Origin: Thuidium tamariscinum
Lineage: Eukaryota > Streptophyta > Bryopsida > Hypnales > Thuidiaceae
NCBI GenBank assembly: GCA_947034885.2
Contig: OX344752.2
Location: 7,936,001-8,000,000 of the forward strand
Length of the DNA: 64,000 nucleotides
Direction: 5' to 3'
Shown here: positions 47,089 through 58,064 of the stretch, piece after piece
How positions within the stretch are numbered: position 1 is the first letter of the stretch
Layout of the letters: every line of letters begins with the position of its first letter
Translations under genes and position numbers: made by a program
Notes under the pieces: model-generated
Databases searched by the model: none
Told to the model about the DNA's origin: nothing
What the model saw: the letters and a program-made list of their open reading frames with translations, nothing else

Positions 47089-48330
47089 ATTCGCCATTGA
47101 CCAAATGCATCCAAAAAACGGACACTAACTGTAATTCACATCAATGGAATCAAGGTGTTTTTTTTTGTTTTTTGGACAAATGGTTATGTGGCCTTCCTTT
47201 CAAGAAGGTTTTTAATTGTTTGGCTCTTTAATTTGGAGGACTTGAATTGAAGAAGGTTGTATTTGAGTGAGCAAATTTTGTATACATAATTTTTGTATGA
47301 AATTTTTGTATGTGCTGGCTTTGCACAATAAATGAAATGAAAATTTTGAAATATTGTGGCAATTTTATGCAAGGGCATTATTGCTATTTGGCATTTTTTA
47401 ACACATTTTCCCTCTTTTTTTTCTATAGGCTTGAAGTTGATGATTTTTTTTGAAGAAATTCGGCCTTATAAGGCCTAAGAAAAACACCTTGAATGGAACT
47501 TCATGAACACAATGACGGGAACATCAGAATAATAAAGATGAAATCTCAATAAATTTTGGATGAGTACTTGGATGATTTTAAGAATGGATGAACTATCAAA
47601 CAAAAAAACCTAGCTCATTTTTTGATCAAGTTTTCATAGCACTTAAGTGATCACTATATGCATTGTCAACAATATTGTGTCTAGAAGCAATTTGTACAAA
47701 GTACCTTATATGGGCAAGACCAAGCTTGCAAGGCCAAAGGAATGTTCCAAGATTGTTATACTTGCCTCCACAAAGTTGTTCAATACAACAAACACTTCCT
47801 AAATGGTTGAAATAAAAAAACGGAGCTTTTTAGTGGGACGAAAATTCTACTTGATTTGGAGGTTTTTAACGAGATGGAGGTAGTACATACAGTGTAAGCA
47901 GTTGCAAAGAGCAATGTTAACTACTTGACTTACTATGGAGGTTATTTTTGTACTATGTAGTTTTGGTAAGGAAGTGTGGCTGCTTCAAGAGAGATCATAC
48001 TTGCATTGTGAATATTCAAATGTTTAGAGCTTTGAAGTATTGTAAGTGTTAAGAGATTCATCAAAAATAGGATAAACTACTTACATTATTTCATTGTTCT
48101 TCAATTATCAAGAGGAGGTTATTTGAGGTTATTTTATCAATGACCTAAATTTTTGATCAGCTCAATTGAGCTAGCTATTGAACCATGAAATGCTTGGATG
48201 TCTAGGTGACAGCTCCTCTCCAAAGAATGTTGTAGCTCTTAAAAACAATCGTTGTAACCTCCAAAGGAATAGGAATAGATTTGCAACCACAAAAATCCAA
48301 CCTACAAAATCCACAAACAAGAAAGGGAAG
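47089..48330. other. Repeat zone 5' of a decayed transposase
   Basis: Around 47823-47886, TTTTTAGTGGGACG and GAGATGGAGGTAGTA resemble the right end of a Stowaway-like element. 48178-48345 may be the degenerate N-terminal region of the following transposase. Confidence 0.4.
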
Positions 48331-48349
48331 AAAAGTCAATGGAAGGAAG

Positions 48350-49325
48350 TAGATATACACTTGGCACTTGCAACTATGACATCTAAAAGTATGTCAATAA
48401 GCAAAGCAAGGGAATTTTAGAGAATCCCACCTTCTAGTATATAAGACTAGAAGAAGGAAAAAATAAAATTTAAGAGACTTAGACACCAAACCTATTTGAC
48501 AAAAGTAGAAGAGTTAGTTGTTGTGAGATGGTACCTTTCAATGCAAGAGGTGGCTTTGTATATAACCGTAAACATGTTAAAATACACTATACAAACAATC
48601 CTATACAATGCACCAAAACAAAATTTATTTTTAAATGGATTCCTAGGTAATAAATGGTGTGTGTTGTTCAAAAAAAGACACCTATAGATTGTGTATAGAT
48701 GAATTGGTGGATTAAAAGTTAAAAGAACATTAGGGTTTACAAAAAATCCACCACTACTTTTTACAACCTACTAGAGAGTGTTTACCACACTGAAAACTAA
48801 CACCTCAACCACATGTACTGTAATGCACATGAAATGAGGGTGTATGCAATTGGTGATAGAAAGAAGAGAAAGCAAATCTATCAAATGAAAATGTGCAAAC
48901 AACAAAGAATGGACGTCTATCAAGACTTCGATCAATGCCATAGGACCCTATATACCAAACCTATATATATTTAAAAAGAAAACCAAACCTTTGATTGATT
49001 ACATTAACAATTGCTAAAAAGAGGCAGTGATGACTTACCAAGAGAATGGCTATATGACAATAAAAATCTTCCTTCTAGAATGGTTGGTGCATTTCAAAAA
49101 CAATGAAACTGGAGGCATTACAAAGGGGACTAAGCACTTCTTCATTTTAGATTGACATCCTATCCATGTTACAAATGAAATAATACAATTTGGTACTAAA
49201 AATAGCTTGAATATCATTATCTTACCATCACATTGCTCCTATGAACTGCAACAACTTGATGTTGCAATTTTTCATCCCTTCAAGCTATATTTAGCATTAA
49301 AAAAGATATGCAAAGGATGAAGAAA
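48350..49325 (+). pseudogene. Decayed pogo/Tigger-like DDE transposase
   Basis: Reading with frame changes and stops, the family order is intact. Helix-turn-helix: MSISKAREF, then a stop, RIPPSSI. CENP-B-type second HTH at 48500-48690, ending FLNGFLGNKWCVLFKKRHL. Catalytic domain: EWTSIKTSINAIGPYIP and a FKKK turn (about 48904-48985), YQENGYMTIKIFLLEWLVHF (about 49038), FILD-stop-HPIHVT where the usual Gly codon reads TGA (49141), and ILPSHCSYELQQLDVAIFHP (about 49219), equivalent to the LPPHTSH-LQPLDV-F-PFK block. It is inactive. Ends of the element were not identified. Confidence 0.8.
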
Positions 49326-50199
49326 ATTCCATATTGGGGACAAGGAGCACTGATGAAATCAAATTTGGCAAAAATGTCAACACATGTATTGGCAAAGGCT
49401 CTTAAGCCTAAAAGCATTAAATCTAGATTTTCAGTGACAGGTATTTTTCCAACTAGATTGTAGTTGATGACTACAATTTTTGGGTCTTGTATTTCCTTCA
49501 TCTAATGTTTGTTTTGAACAAAATTTGTTGGGTTATATTCTTCTAGAAGTCTAGTTATCGTGGTAATATTTTTATGGAAATCCAAATTGTTTGGAATGTT
49601 TGGAAGAAACTCAAAGTTCAAAAACTAGACATTTTTGGATTATAGTGAACTTCGGTGGCTGGTTCTACTTCATACGGTGTCCATTTTTAACAAAAAAAAT
49701 TGGAAAAGTTGTGCATACTAGTCTAGTTTGCATGGCTAAAATTTCATATCAATCCAAGAAGTTATGAGTGATTGGCAAGCATTTTAGAAGGAGGTTTAGT
49801 CATAGAATGATGTGTTTTTTTCAGCCTTTTTTGCTATTTTTTTGACATTTTAAAGTCATTTTGCAAACACAATTAGTCGATTGAATGGATTTTTTTCACC
49901 AATGTGTTGGTATGTTGATTTCCAAGAACTTTTTAGTTGAAAGTTTTTCATTTGAGTAGGTTTAGAAATCAAATTTTAGTATCTTTTTTTAACACAAAAA
50001 CATTGTAATCTTACAATCTATGTAGCTAAATGACTCCAAATTTGATCCACGCCATCTACAACACATACACTACTAGATTGTACAATTGAGATTTTCATTC
50101 CTTAGTGACTTGTAAACTTATAAGGCTTGAAAAGAAATGATGTTTTTAAATTCAAAAAGGCCTTGGGCCTTAAGGGGTTAAAGATTTCCTATTACCAAC
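49326..50199. other. Repeat zone with a lone TTAA-MITE end
   Basis: A single right end, GGCCTTAAGGGG followed by TTAA at 50178-50181, marks a family-type MITE whose left end I could not find. No gene. Confidence 0.45.
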
Positions 50200-50201
50200 T
50201 A

Positions 50202-50291
50202 CTCCCTCTGTTCCATTAAAAGCTTCCTAATTAGGCTAATTTACAATCTTTACAAGAAGAATTTGGGAAGCTTTTAGTGGGACAAAAGGAG
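50202..50291. mobile_element. Stowaway-like MITE (90 bp)
   Basis: TA at 50200-50201 and 50292-50293 flank inverted ends CTCCCTCTGTTCCATTAAAA and the reverse complement of TTTTAGTGGGACAAAAGGAG. CTCCCTC-type ends and TA duplication are typical of Stowaway, the Tc1/mariner MITE class. The element is almost wholly palindromic. Confidence 0.85.
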
Positions 50292-51034
50292 TACAATGCA
50301 AAGATTTAAAGGGTGTAGTGGTTGGTTACTTTTGACAATTTTTCTAATTTCTATGCTACATAGCAAGTTTGACAATCCTTCTCAACACTTATTTTGACCT
50401 TGCAATGGCAAATTAAGATTTTTCTACATTTTTTTAAATTTCACATTAGTGCCTTTAATCTATGATGAAAACAATTCTATTTTTAGAAAGAGTCTACCTA
50501 GCATAATTCAACCTTGTTTTCATTTCTAATCACAATGATAAGTAGATGAACCCATTGTGGAAAAAATAATTGGCTCATCTTTCATGGGTCATTTAAAGTT
50601 TTTTATCTTTTATTTTTCAAATATAGTTGAAAGAATGTCATGGAAAATTATAATATATTTTCCTTCAAGAGGAATTTGTAATAAATTTTTGAAAAGAGCA
50701 ATTGTCCACATATCTCAAAAGTCATTAGGGCTCTTAAAACCAACAAAAAGTACATTCATAATGGTCATCTTATTCACTTAAAATGATTATACTATTCCTT
50801 AAACAATCACAAATTAAATCAAAGTTACAAAATAGTCATTTCATGTGACAATTTACATTCAAAAAGTAGAAGTTCCTATAAGGTGGGAGGTTCTAAAAGC
50901 ACTCAAACTCTAAAATTGCCCACCTCTTCAAATGTACACAATTTATACATAATGCTTTTTATAGCCTTTCAACAATGTGAAGATAATGTATATTTTAGGA
51001 AGTTGGCAATTTTCAAGCCCTCTACCATTTTTAA

Positions 51035-51277
51035 TCCCTAAAGCCTTTTTTGATCTTCTTGAAATTTGCTCTAAATTGAACAAAAAGCCAACATTTTAAT
51101 ATGCTTTATCCATTTTTTGAAATGTAACTATACAAATTCAAACTAGACGTGTTAGAGATTACTTAGAAAAAGAAAACACAACATCATTTCTAGATTGAAA
51201 GATTATAATGTTTGATCTTAAGGATGTTAAAATTGCAAAAGTGAATTGAAATCTTTTGATTCCTAGGCATTTAGGGG
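51035..51277 (+). mobile_element. TTAA-flanked MITE, family 1, internally deleted (243 bp)
   Basis: TTAA at 51031-51034 and 51278-51281; ends TCCCTAAAGCC and GGCATTTAGGGG. The sequence matches the first 230 bp of family 1 (TTGCTCTAAATTGAAC, CAAATTCAAACTAGAC) then jumps to the terminal block. Confidence 0.8.
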
Positions 51278-51467
51278 TTAAATGAGCAATTTACAAACCT
51301 CCTACTTTAAGTGATCTTGGAGTTGCTCCATCTCTATATCTCAAAGTTGTCCCATTGCAACCCTAAACTAAACCCTAATCAAGAATAGTTCTTCTAAATT
51401 AAATATTGCACAATAAAAATCAACAAGATATCTAGAATGTTTAAAATGTCCCAGCACTTCGACAACT

Positions 51468-51854
51468 AAGGGCCACTTCACACAATCTAGGTGGATTGGC
51501 CCCCTCGCTCGGCCTTACCATGTTTTACCAGAGGTGCAATCAAAACAAAAAGCCCCCTAGTTTGGGCCGTGATCACCCCTACTTTCATCACCCCCTAGCT
51601 AATTTGCGGTCTCTGATCGCAAATATGAATTCAAAATTTGCAAAAAAAAATTTGTGTGAAAAATAAAAAATTACAGCGTTTTACCCAAGTGGCCGAGCGA
51701 GGGGGTCAGTTCTCCCTGCCCCTTCACACTATGACCAAAATTTGAGAGGCTGTAGATTTCCACCAATCAAATTGTCGAATTCTTGATTTCTTGCAATTTG
51801 ATTAGTGGAAATCTATGTCCTCTCACTTTGGTCACAGTGTGAATAGACCCTAAG
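51468..51854. mobile_element. Foldback element carrying a second MITE
   Basis: Outer ends CTAAGGGCCACTTCACAC and GTGTGAATAGACCCTAAG are imperfect inverted repeats. 51723-51774 and 51794-51843 form a hairpin of about 50 bp (GTAGATTTCCACCAATCAAA and partner). The element at 51497-51708 lies inside the left part. Confidence 0.65.
51497..51708. mobile_element. MITE with TGGCCCCCTCGCTCGGCC ends (212 bp)
   Basis: 18 bp inverted ends with one mismatch. Its core, in reverse complement, matches about 75 bp of the core of the CAT-flanked MITE at 33290-33539 although the ends differ. Confidence 0.75.
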
Positions 51855-52510
51855 CTATCATATGATCGACAAATCGAAGACCACGCTAGAGTGACCTTCC
51901 AGAACCTCTCTCACCTAAAGTACCTTCCATCAAAAATTTCGAAGTATCAGAACCAGTCGTCAACAATTGCAAGACCCTTTCAAAAGTTCACCACGGTCTT
52001 CAATAAAGAAGAGAGTCTGCAACATAATTTAAGAGTCTGCAAAATCGAGAAGTATCTCCTCAGATCCCTCATCTAGCAAAGCGGCTTTCTATTTACATGT
52101 AAGTTACGTCCGGGTCACAACTCACAACCCTCATTCCCTCAATGCAACGCTCTCAGCACGGAGAAAGAGTGCTTGTCACCTTGATAGAAAAAAAAGAAAA
52201 ACTAAAACTGAACCAGAATAGATCAACCAAGAGAATACTACATGAGACTGCATTTCTGTACAACCCTAAACCCTGAACCCTACAAAGTGCTGAAAGACTA
52301 ACTACAAACCAGCTGCTAAAAAAAAGTATTGTAAAACAGTCCTCAGCCCTAAGCAGCCCAGATTGGATTTCCAGATGCTATTCTCAGAGGCTTACGGACA
52401 ATACCCCAGGTTCCTCCCCCTCCAAAAAAAACCCCTCTGCAGAGCTAATGCTTTGTGTTCAGACAAAAGGGAACCTTCCTGACCTTGAACCGAGCGCTCT
52501 CGAGAGAACT
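51855..52510. other. Probable 3' untranslated region of the MYB-CC gene
   Basis: Balanced base composition between the foldback element and the MYB-CC stop. Includes a CCCTAAACCCTGAACCCT telomere-like run near 52264. No separate gene seen. Confidence 0.5.
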
Positions 52511-55500
52511 TTAGGTCTCGAATTTCTTAACACCTGCAAAGAAGGAATTCGCAAATGAATTATTTAAGAAAAAAATCAAGCAAGTGTGGATGCAGGGTAT
52601 AGACACCCTGTGGAATGAGAAGACAAAGATTAGACTGGGTCAATCCCTAGTTTAGATGTAGGATTTCCCCAAAGTTTGGAGTTTGCTGGTTCTAGACCAA
52701 AGGAGAGGAGACTTAGAATTGACAAAAACTACATGAGAATAACTTTGAGTAGCACCTTATTTGAAAAGGAACTTATTCAAAAAATAAGTCAAATAGAAGC
52801 TCTCCTTTTGGGTTAAAATGGCCAAGGACCCCATTCTTTCCCAAAAGTTTGAATTAACTTACTATTTTGTTTGACATCTAATTATTTTGAGGAATGGAAT
52901 CCCTCAAGCTAAGATATAACACTCAAGAATGTTAAGATATATCCCACCCGCCATTTCATATGGCACATTGGATTAAGGTGAAACTTTGCCCCTTGGTGCG
53001 CAAACTTATTGCAAGAACTCAAAGTTGAATTTAAAAATTTGAACCTCTTGAGTTTGTATTGTTGTATGACAAGTGCCCAAATGGTCAAAAGTAGCACATA
53101 TCGTATCTTTACAAATTGAAAAAAGTCATTTAGGAAGTTCCACCGTAACAAATAGAAATTGATAGGAGTTGATTAAGGAAGCTTCAAGGAAGGTAACAAA
53201 ACGTACCAATATAAAGAAGAAACCATACCCTAGATTTTGGAACAATAGAAATGTGTTTTTTGAAAGTTACTATAATTGACTTGTAGCTTCCGAAGTGAGC
53301 ATTTTAGAATTTAGCTTGCGCATGCAGGGGTCAAAATCTACCTCACAACAAATACAGTAGTGACAAATTAGCATTCTACTGCAATTCCCAAGAGTACCAG
53401 AAATCACAAATCACAAGCACAAACTGAAACATTGCAAAAAGTCGGAGATATCGTACCAGTAGAGGCTTGATTCTCACAACTGGCAGAAGCGCCGCCACTG
53501 TCCTCAGGGTTGACTGCAACGGTAGTTACATAGCTCTTCTGTGAGGAGCTATCTGATACACGAGACTGTTGGCGAGGAAGATTGGCTATCCTTGCGTCTG
53601 CCTCGAGAGCTGGCATTTCTGGCATCGCCAATTGCGGGAAACTCATATTCATGGGTTCACTGTTGACTTTTGAAGCCAGCTCTGTGAGCTCCGCATGGGC
53701 AGCTTCCAGTCCTGGGGATGCACCAATATGACTGCCTAGAGCTTCTTTAGCCTTCTCAAGAATAGTTTGTAGGTACTTGCCCTGAGCCTCAATCCTCAAT
53801 TGCAGCTGTCTTTGCACCTGTATTATATGACAAACATCCGGGAGTAACCACATGGGGTGAAATCAGGAAAGAATCTTTGAAATTCGAAGGATACACTCTG
53901 GTAGATGTAACGCAAAATCTTGCCATTGGAGATCGAAGGAAGGCTCAAAATAAAGCTCCAAGTAGGTGAATTGTCACAACATATAACGTGGCAAACACGA
54001 AAATTGTAGAAGGGAAACAAATACCTCAAGTTGCTCCTGCAATCGATGCTGAACTTCCATCTGCATCCGAATAGCCTCAGATATTTGGAATCCTCTGCAC
54101 ACAAAAACAGACTTGATTTACTTCCCGATTTCACGTAGTTGATCCTAAGCGTATATGATAAAAGCGTCCTATTCGGGAAACACTACCCAGGTGAAATCTC
54201 CAGATGTACATACTCTTGATTCTGAGGTTTTGTTAAGGTTGGGGTGCTTGGCCCATCGCTACCAGCGCTGCTTGTTCGTTGCAAACCAGGAGATTCTGCT
54301 CAAGACAATACCCACCCATTTCCAAAGTGAGAAACATCAAACTTTTCAGTCTCAATTCCTCTGTAGCATGTCACATTGAGTAGTTTATACGGTCTGCGAA
54401 AATACTAACAATAAGCCACGATAGACCATAGAAAAGGCAGCAGAATCTATAGACGAACATGCACATGGCTCAAGATTTGAACAATGATTTAACATGAAGG
54501 GTGGCATAACACACTAAACTCAAAGGAGGAATTCGACATGAACTTGAATGATTCAAAGAATAATCCATCAAAGACTAGTGAAATGTAACCAAATGGTGAA
54601 ACAGTAAACTTATAAGGCTGTTGAAGGGCAGTCGCTCTTACCACTCTTGGTACTTTCATGCCCACTACTTTCACGATTTTGTTGCTTCCCAAGTCTGAAT
54701 TTCTGCAGGTCAAATGCATAGTCGGGCTTGATTTAGTCAAAAAAATTCACCCATATGCATGTTCCAAAACCAAATGATATCCATACTCAGATAAGGCAAC
54801 AACCGTGTTGGTGTAACACTGACATGACCCGGCAAAATCAGAACTAAGAATAATGATAATTATACACTCTAACCTTTGCAATAGAACTTTAAGATTAGCG
54901 ACAGAAGAACGAACAAGAATCGACGAGCAATTGAACAGGGGTGGAGGAACTCACTTTTAACTTTTAACAATGTGTACAAATCGCACAAATCGCACAAATC
55001 TTGCATGTAAGGATTATGGATTTGAGCATGATTAAATTACTTTAATTCTATGTTGGATCTTGTTGGCAATTGAAAGAGGATTCCAACACATCCTAGAATA
55101 TATGCTCTTGAATAAGTTAAAATAAATTTGTAAACAACTACTAAATCAAGACAGTTAGCAACGTTGTGAAATTCTCAGAAATAACTATCTCTTCTACAGT
55201 CAGTTGATGTCTCTCTTTGCCTATATCTTTAAAATGGCCTCTCCTTCAATAGTTCAATGATGGCAAATCAAGTCAAAAAATATAAACTAATAGTTTTGGA
55301 ATAGTTCACTTCTACCGGACCCCAGGCTCATCTGTTAAGCAAATGTTGAATTATTTGAAATGAGCAATTCATCCAATTAATATTCACTGAGGAAGCTTCA
55401 AGAAAAATATTGTAGAATATCAATTAAAAGAAGTAATAGTAAATATTCTCATGGAGTCACAATTGTTCTTATGAATATTATTTTTATGTGATCTTACTGT

Positions 55501-58064
55501 CTTTAGTTCAAGCATTTGGGGGTTAAAAAATAAATAGCAACACTATGAGAAGCTCTTTCCTTGTAGGACTAAGACTAACCTAGCACATACTCCCTTTTTG
55601 AGTAAGATTCTACTTGAACTTTTTCAAGCAAGCTCTTCCCCTTAAATGTACAGCAATAAAACTTGCCCTAAACCCCAAAGTGATTGGCCACATCTACTTT
55701 CAAATCACATGTAACTAACATCTACCTACCATATACCTCCCAACTCATGCCACCCTTCGTTCCTGTAACGTTGGTCAAATCTACTTCCAAAGCACATCTA
55801 ACCAACACATACCACGCAACTAATGCTCTTAACTAAAGCCGTACCCTTTGCACAAAAGGGCCAAAAAGATCTTCTTAATTTCAATATTTCCTTCGACTGG
55901 GCAAACTCAGAAGTTCGAACTTTAATAAAATAAGTCACAGCTGAAAACATGTACTATCCTGACCATCAACGATTACGATGAGTGAATCGAAATCAGAAAG
56001 GAGAAGACTAACCAAACAATGGCAAACTTCCATTGACATGCTATTTCTTCCATCCATAAGGGCAGGAAAAAAAACCTAACTAACCTGGAGGTGGCTTTTC
56101 AGATGGTATAGAGTAAGGCCCTTGACACCCATCACTCGCATCAACGACTTTGGCGTGGCCTCTGCACTTCAAATGAACCCAAAATGAGTGCTCATAACAA
56201 GAGGTCAAACCTGTTACAAACAAAGCCCTCTTTCTGGTTTTTTATTATAAATTAATTGAGACTCAAGAACAGAACAAAGATGAAGGGTAGGACATCACAG
56301 CCTAATCATAAGCTACACAAAAACAAAACAAAACGAAGACTACGAATAAAAGCCACCTCAGCCATGCAGACTAGCAAAACAAAGTACTAATCCAATACTA
56401 GCTGTAATACTGGGGACGAGTGCTGCTCAGGGGACGTCACCCATAAAATGTACAACCCTGGTACACGCTCTGTCTATAAAACATACACTGAGTGTCACCT
56501 GAGCAGCTCTCCACCACATTATTGGACTTACGACGCAACCAATGCAGCTGGCGCGGAGTTTGCAAGCCAACACGCATTGGAAGTTTTTCTACTACATGAT
56601 CATATCTGCAAAATGTGAAGACTGACTGAGCATCCTCATGAGCGAAGATTGCACTTCAAAAAAACTAAAAATTGAAACAGAAGAACAAAACAGAAACCAC
56701 CTAAACCATGAAGATCAGTAAATACACGTAGCGATCCATTACTAGCTGTATTAGTGGGGCGAGTGCCGCTCAGAGGACACCACGCCTGAAATGTACATTT
56801 CAGGTACATGTTGTCATGTTCTGACCACTGATTGTACAGTGGAAACCACCTGAGCAGCACTTCACCCTAGAAGAGCACTCGCGAGGCCAGAAATGCAGCT
56901 GATAATGGAGTTGCAAGCTGACATATGCATTGAATCGTTTCCTACTACATGATCATATTTGTAAATGTTTAATGACTGCATGAACGTTTAGACTGATTTT
57001 TAGAGCGAAGATCGCACTTCTAAAAGTTTTAACAGAAAGGCTAAAGAGGAACCAACTAAAACAAGAAGACTAGCAAAAACAAGTAGCAATTCACTACTAG
57101 CGGTATTAGTGGGGATGAGTGCTGCTCAGGGACAGCACTCCTGAGATGTACATGTCAGGCACATCTTCTATCCACTGAACATACTTTGGGAGTCACCTGA
57201 GCAGCACTTCACCGTAGAAGTGGCACTCACAAGCCAAGAAATGCAGCTGACAATGGGGGTTACAGGCCGATATGCATTGAATCTTTTCCAACTACATGAT
57301 CGTGTTCTAATCTAGTCGCAAATATGATAATTTTGCAAATGTGAAGACTGATTGAGCATCCTCATGAGCGAAGGTTCAATGAAAAAAGATTGAAGGGAAA
57401 CTACCTAAGACCAGACCACTAGCATTAAATCTTTTTAGACTACAAGATCATAATTGCAAGACAATACTTTTGCAAACGTGACGTCTGACTGAGCATCCTG
57501 ACAAGCGAAGATTACACTTCCACTGAAACTAAAACAAAGAGGACTGAAATAGAAACCACCTACGACATGAAGACTAGCATTGAATCTTTTCCTACAAACC
57601 GATACTCCGTAATATTTAGTCGCAAGATAATATTCTTAGAAATGTGACGACTGAATGAGCATCCTCACGAGCGAAGATTGCACTCAAAACAAGCTAAAAA
57701 GTCAAACAGAAAAGACCAAAAGAGAAACCACCAAAGAATGAAGACTAGCATTGAATCTTTTCCTACAAACTGCTAACATTTAGTCTCCAGATGATATCAT
57801 AGCAAATGTGAAGACAGACTCAGAACTGCAGCACCAGAAACCAAGTTCCGATTGAACTAGCTAGAGAGAGAACGACTCACTGTCAGCGCCCCCCAGCATG
57901 GACACGGCGTCCACGAAGCGCTCATGAAGCTCCGGAGTCCATCGCAACCGCGGCTTGGGATCCGCCGAGCTCACGCCCCCATCGCTGGAGAAGCTCGCAC
58001 AGTACACGGAAGGACGCTCTTGGTTGCTGGACGCCGACTGCGCTCCCACAGGAACTAATGCCAT
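52511..58064 (-). CDS. MYB-CC (PHR/PHL-like GARP) transcription factor
   Basis: Seven exons: 58064-57881, 56161-56085, 54702-54642, 54295-54187, 54094-54025, 53817-53457 and 52533-52511. All junctions are GT-AG and total 885 nt, giving 294 residues. Residues 37-93 form the single GARP/MYB-like DNA-binding domain (RLRWTPELHERFVDAV, ATPKSLMRVMGVKGLTLYHL, SHLQKFRLGK). Residues 144-190 form the MYB-CC coiled coil (ISEAIRMQMEVQHRLQEQLE, then RQLQLRIEAQGKYLQ). The start at MALVPVG was chosen over an upstream in-frame ATG because the preceding Lys/Arg-rich stretch is low-complexity. The family binds P1BS sites (GNATATNC) as dimers; PHR1 members govern phosphate starvation responses and are inhibited by SPX proteins. 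This shorter form with an N-terminal MYB resembles PHL/UNE16-type members more than PHR1 itself. Confidence 0.95.
56398..57470. repeat. About 350 bp tandem units with internal hairpins in MYB-CC intron 1
   Basis: Three units (starting near 56398, 56745 and 57102) each hold GAGTGCTGCTCAGG and, 70-90 bp later, CACCTGAGCAGC, its inverted copy. In the third, 57118-57130 and 57197-57209 pair perfectly over 13 bp. Units also share TACTACATGATCAT and GAGCATCCTCATGAGCGAAG. Confidence 0.8.
57471..57830. repeat. Shorter repeat units in MYB-CC intron 1
   Basis: Partial units of about 130-170 bp (near 57336, 57473, 57640) sharing ACTGAATGAGCATCCT, GCGAAGATTGCACT and AAGACTAGCATTGAATCTTT, continuing the adjacent array without the hairpin segment. 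Confidence 0.7.
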
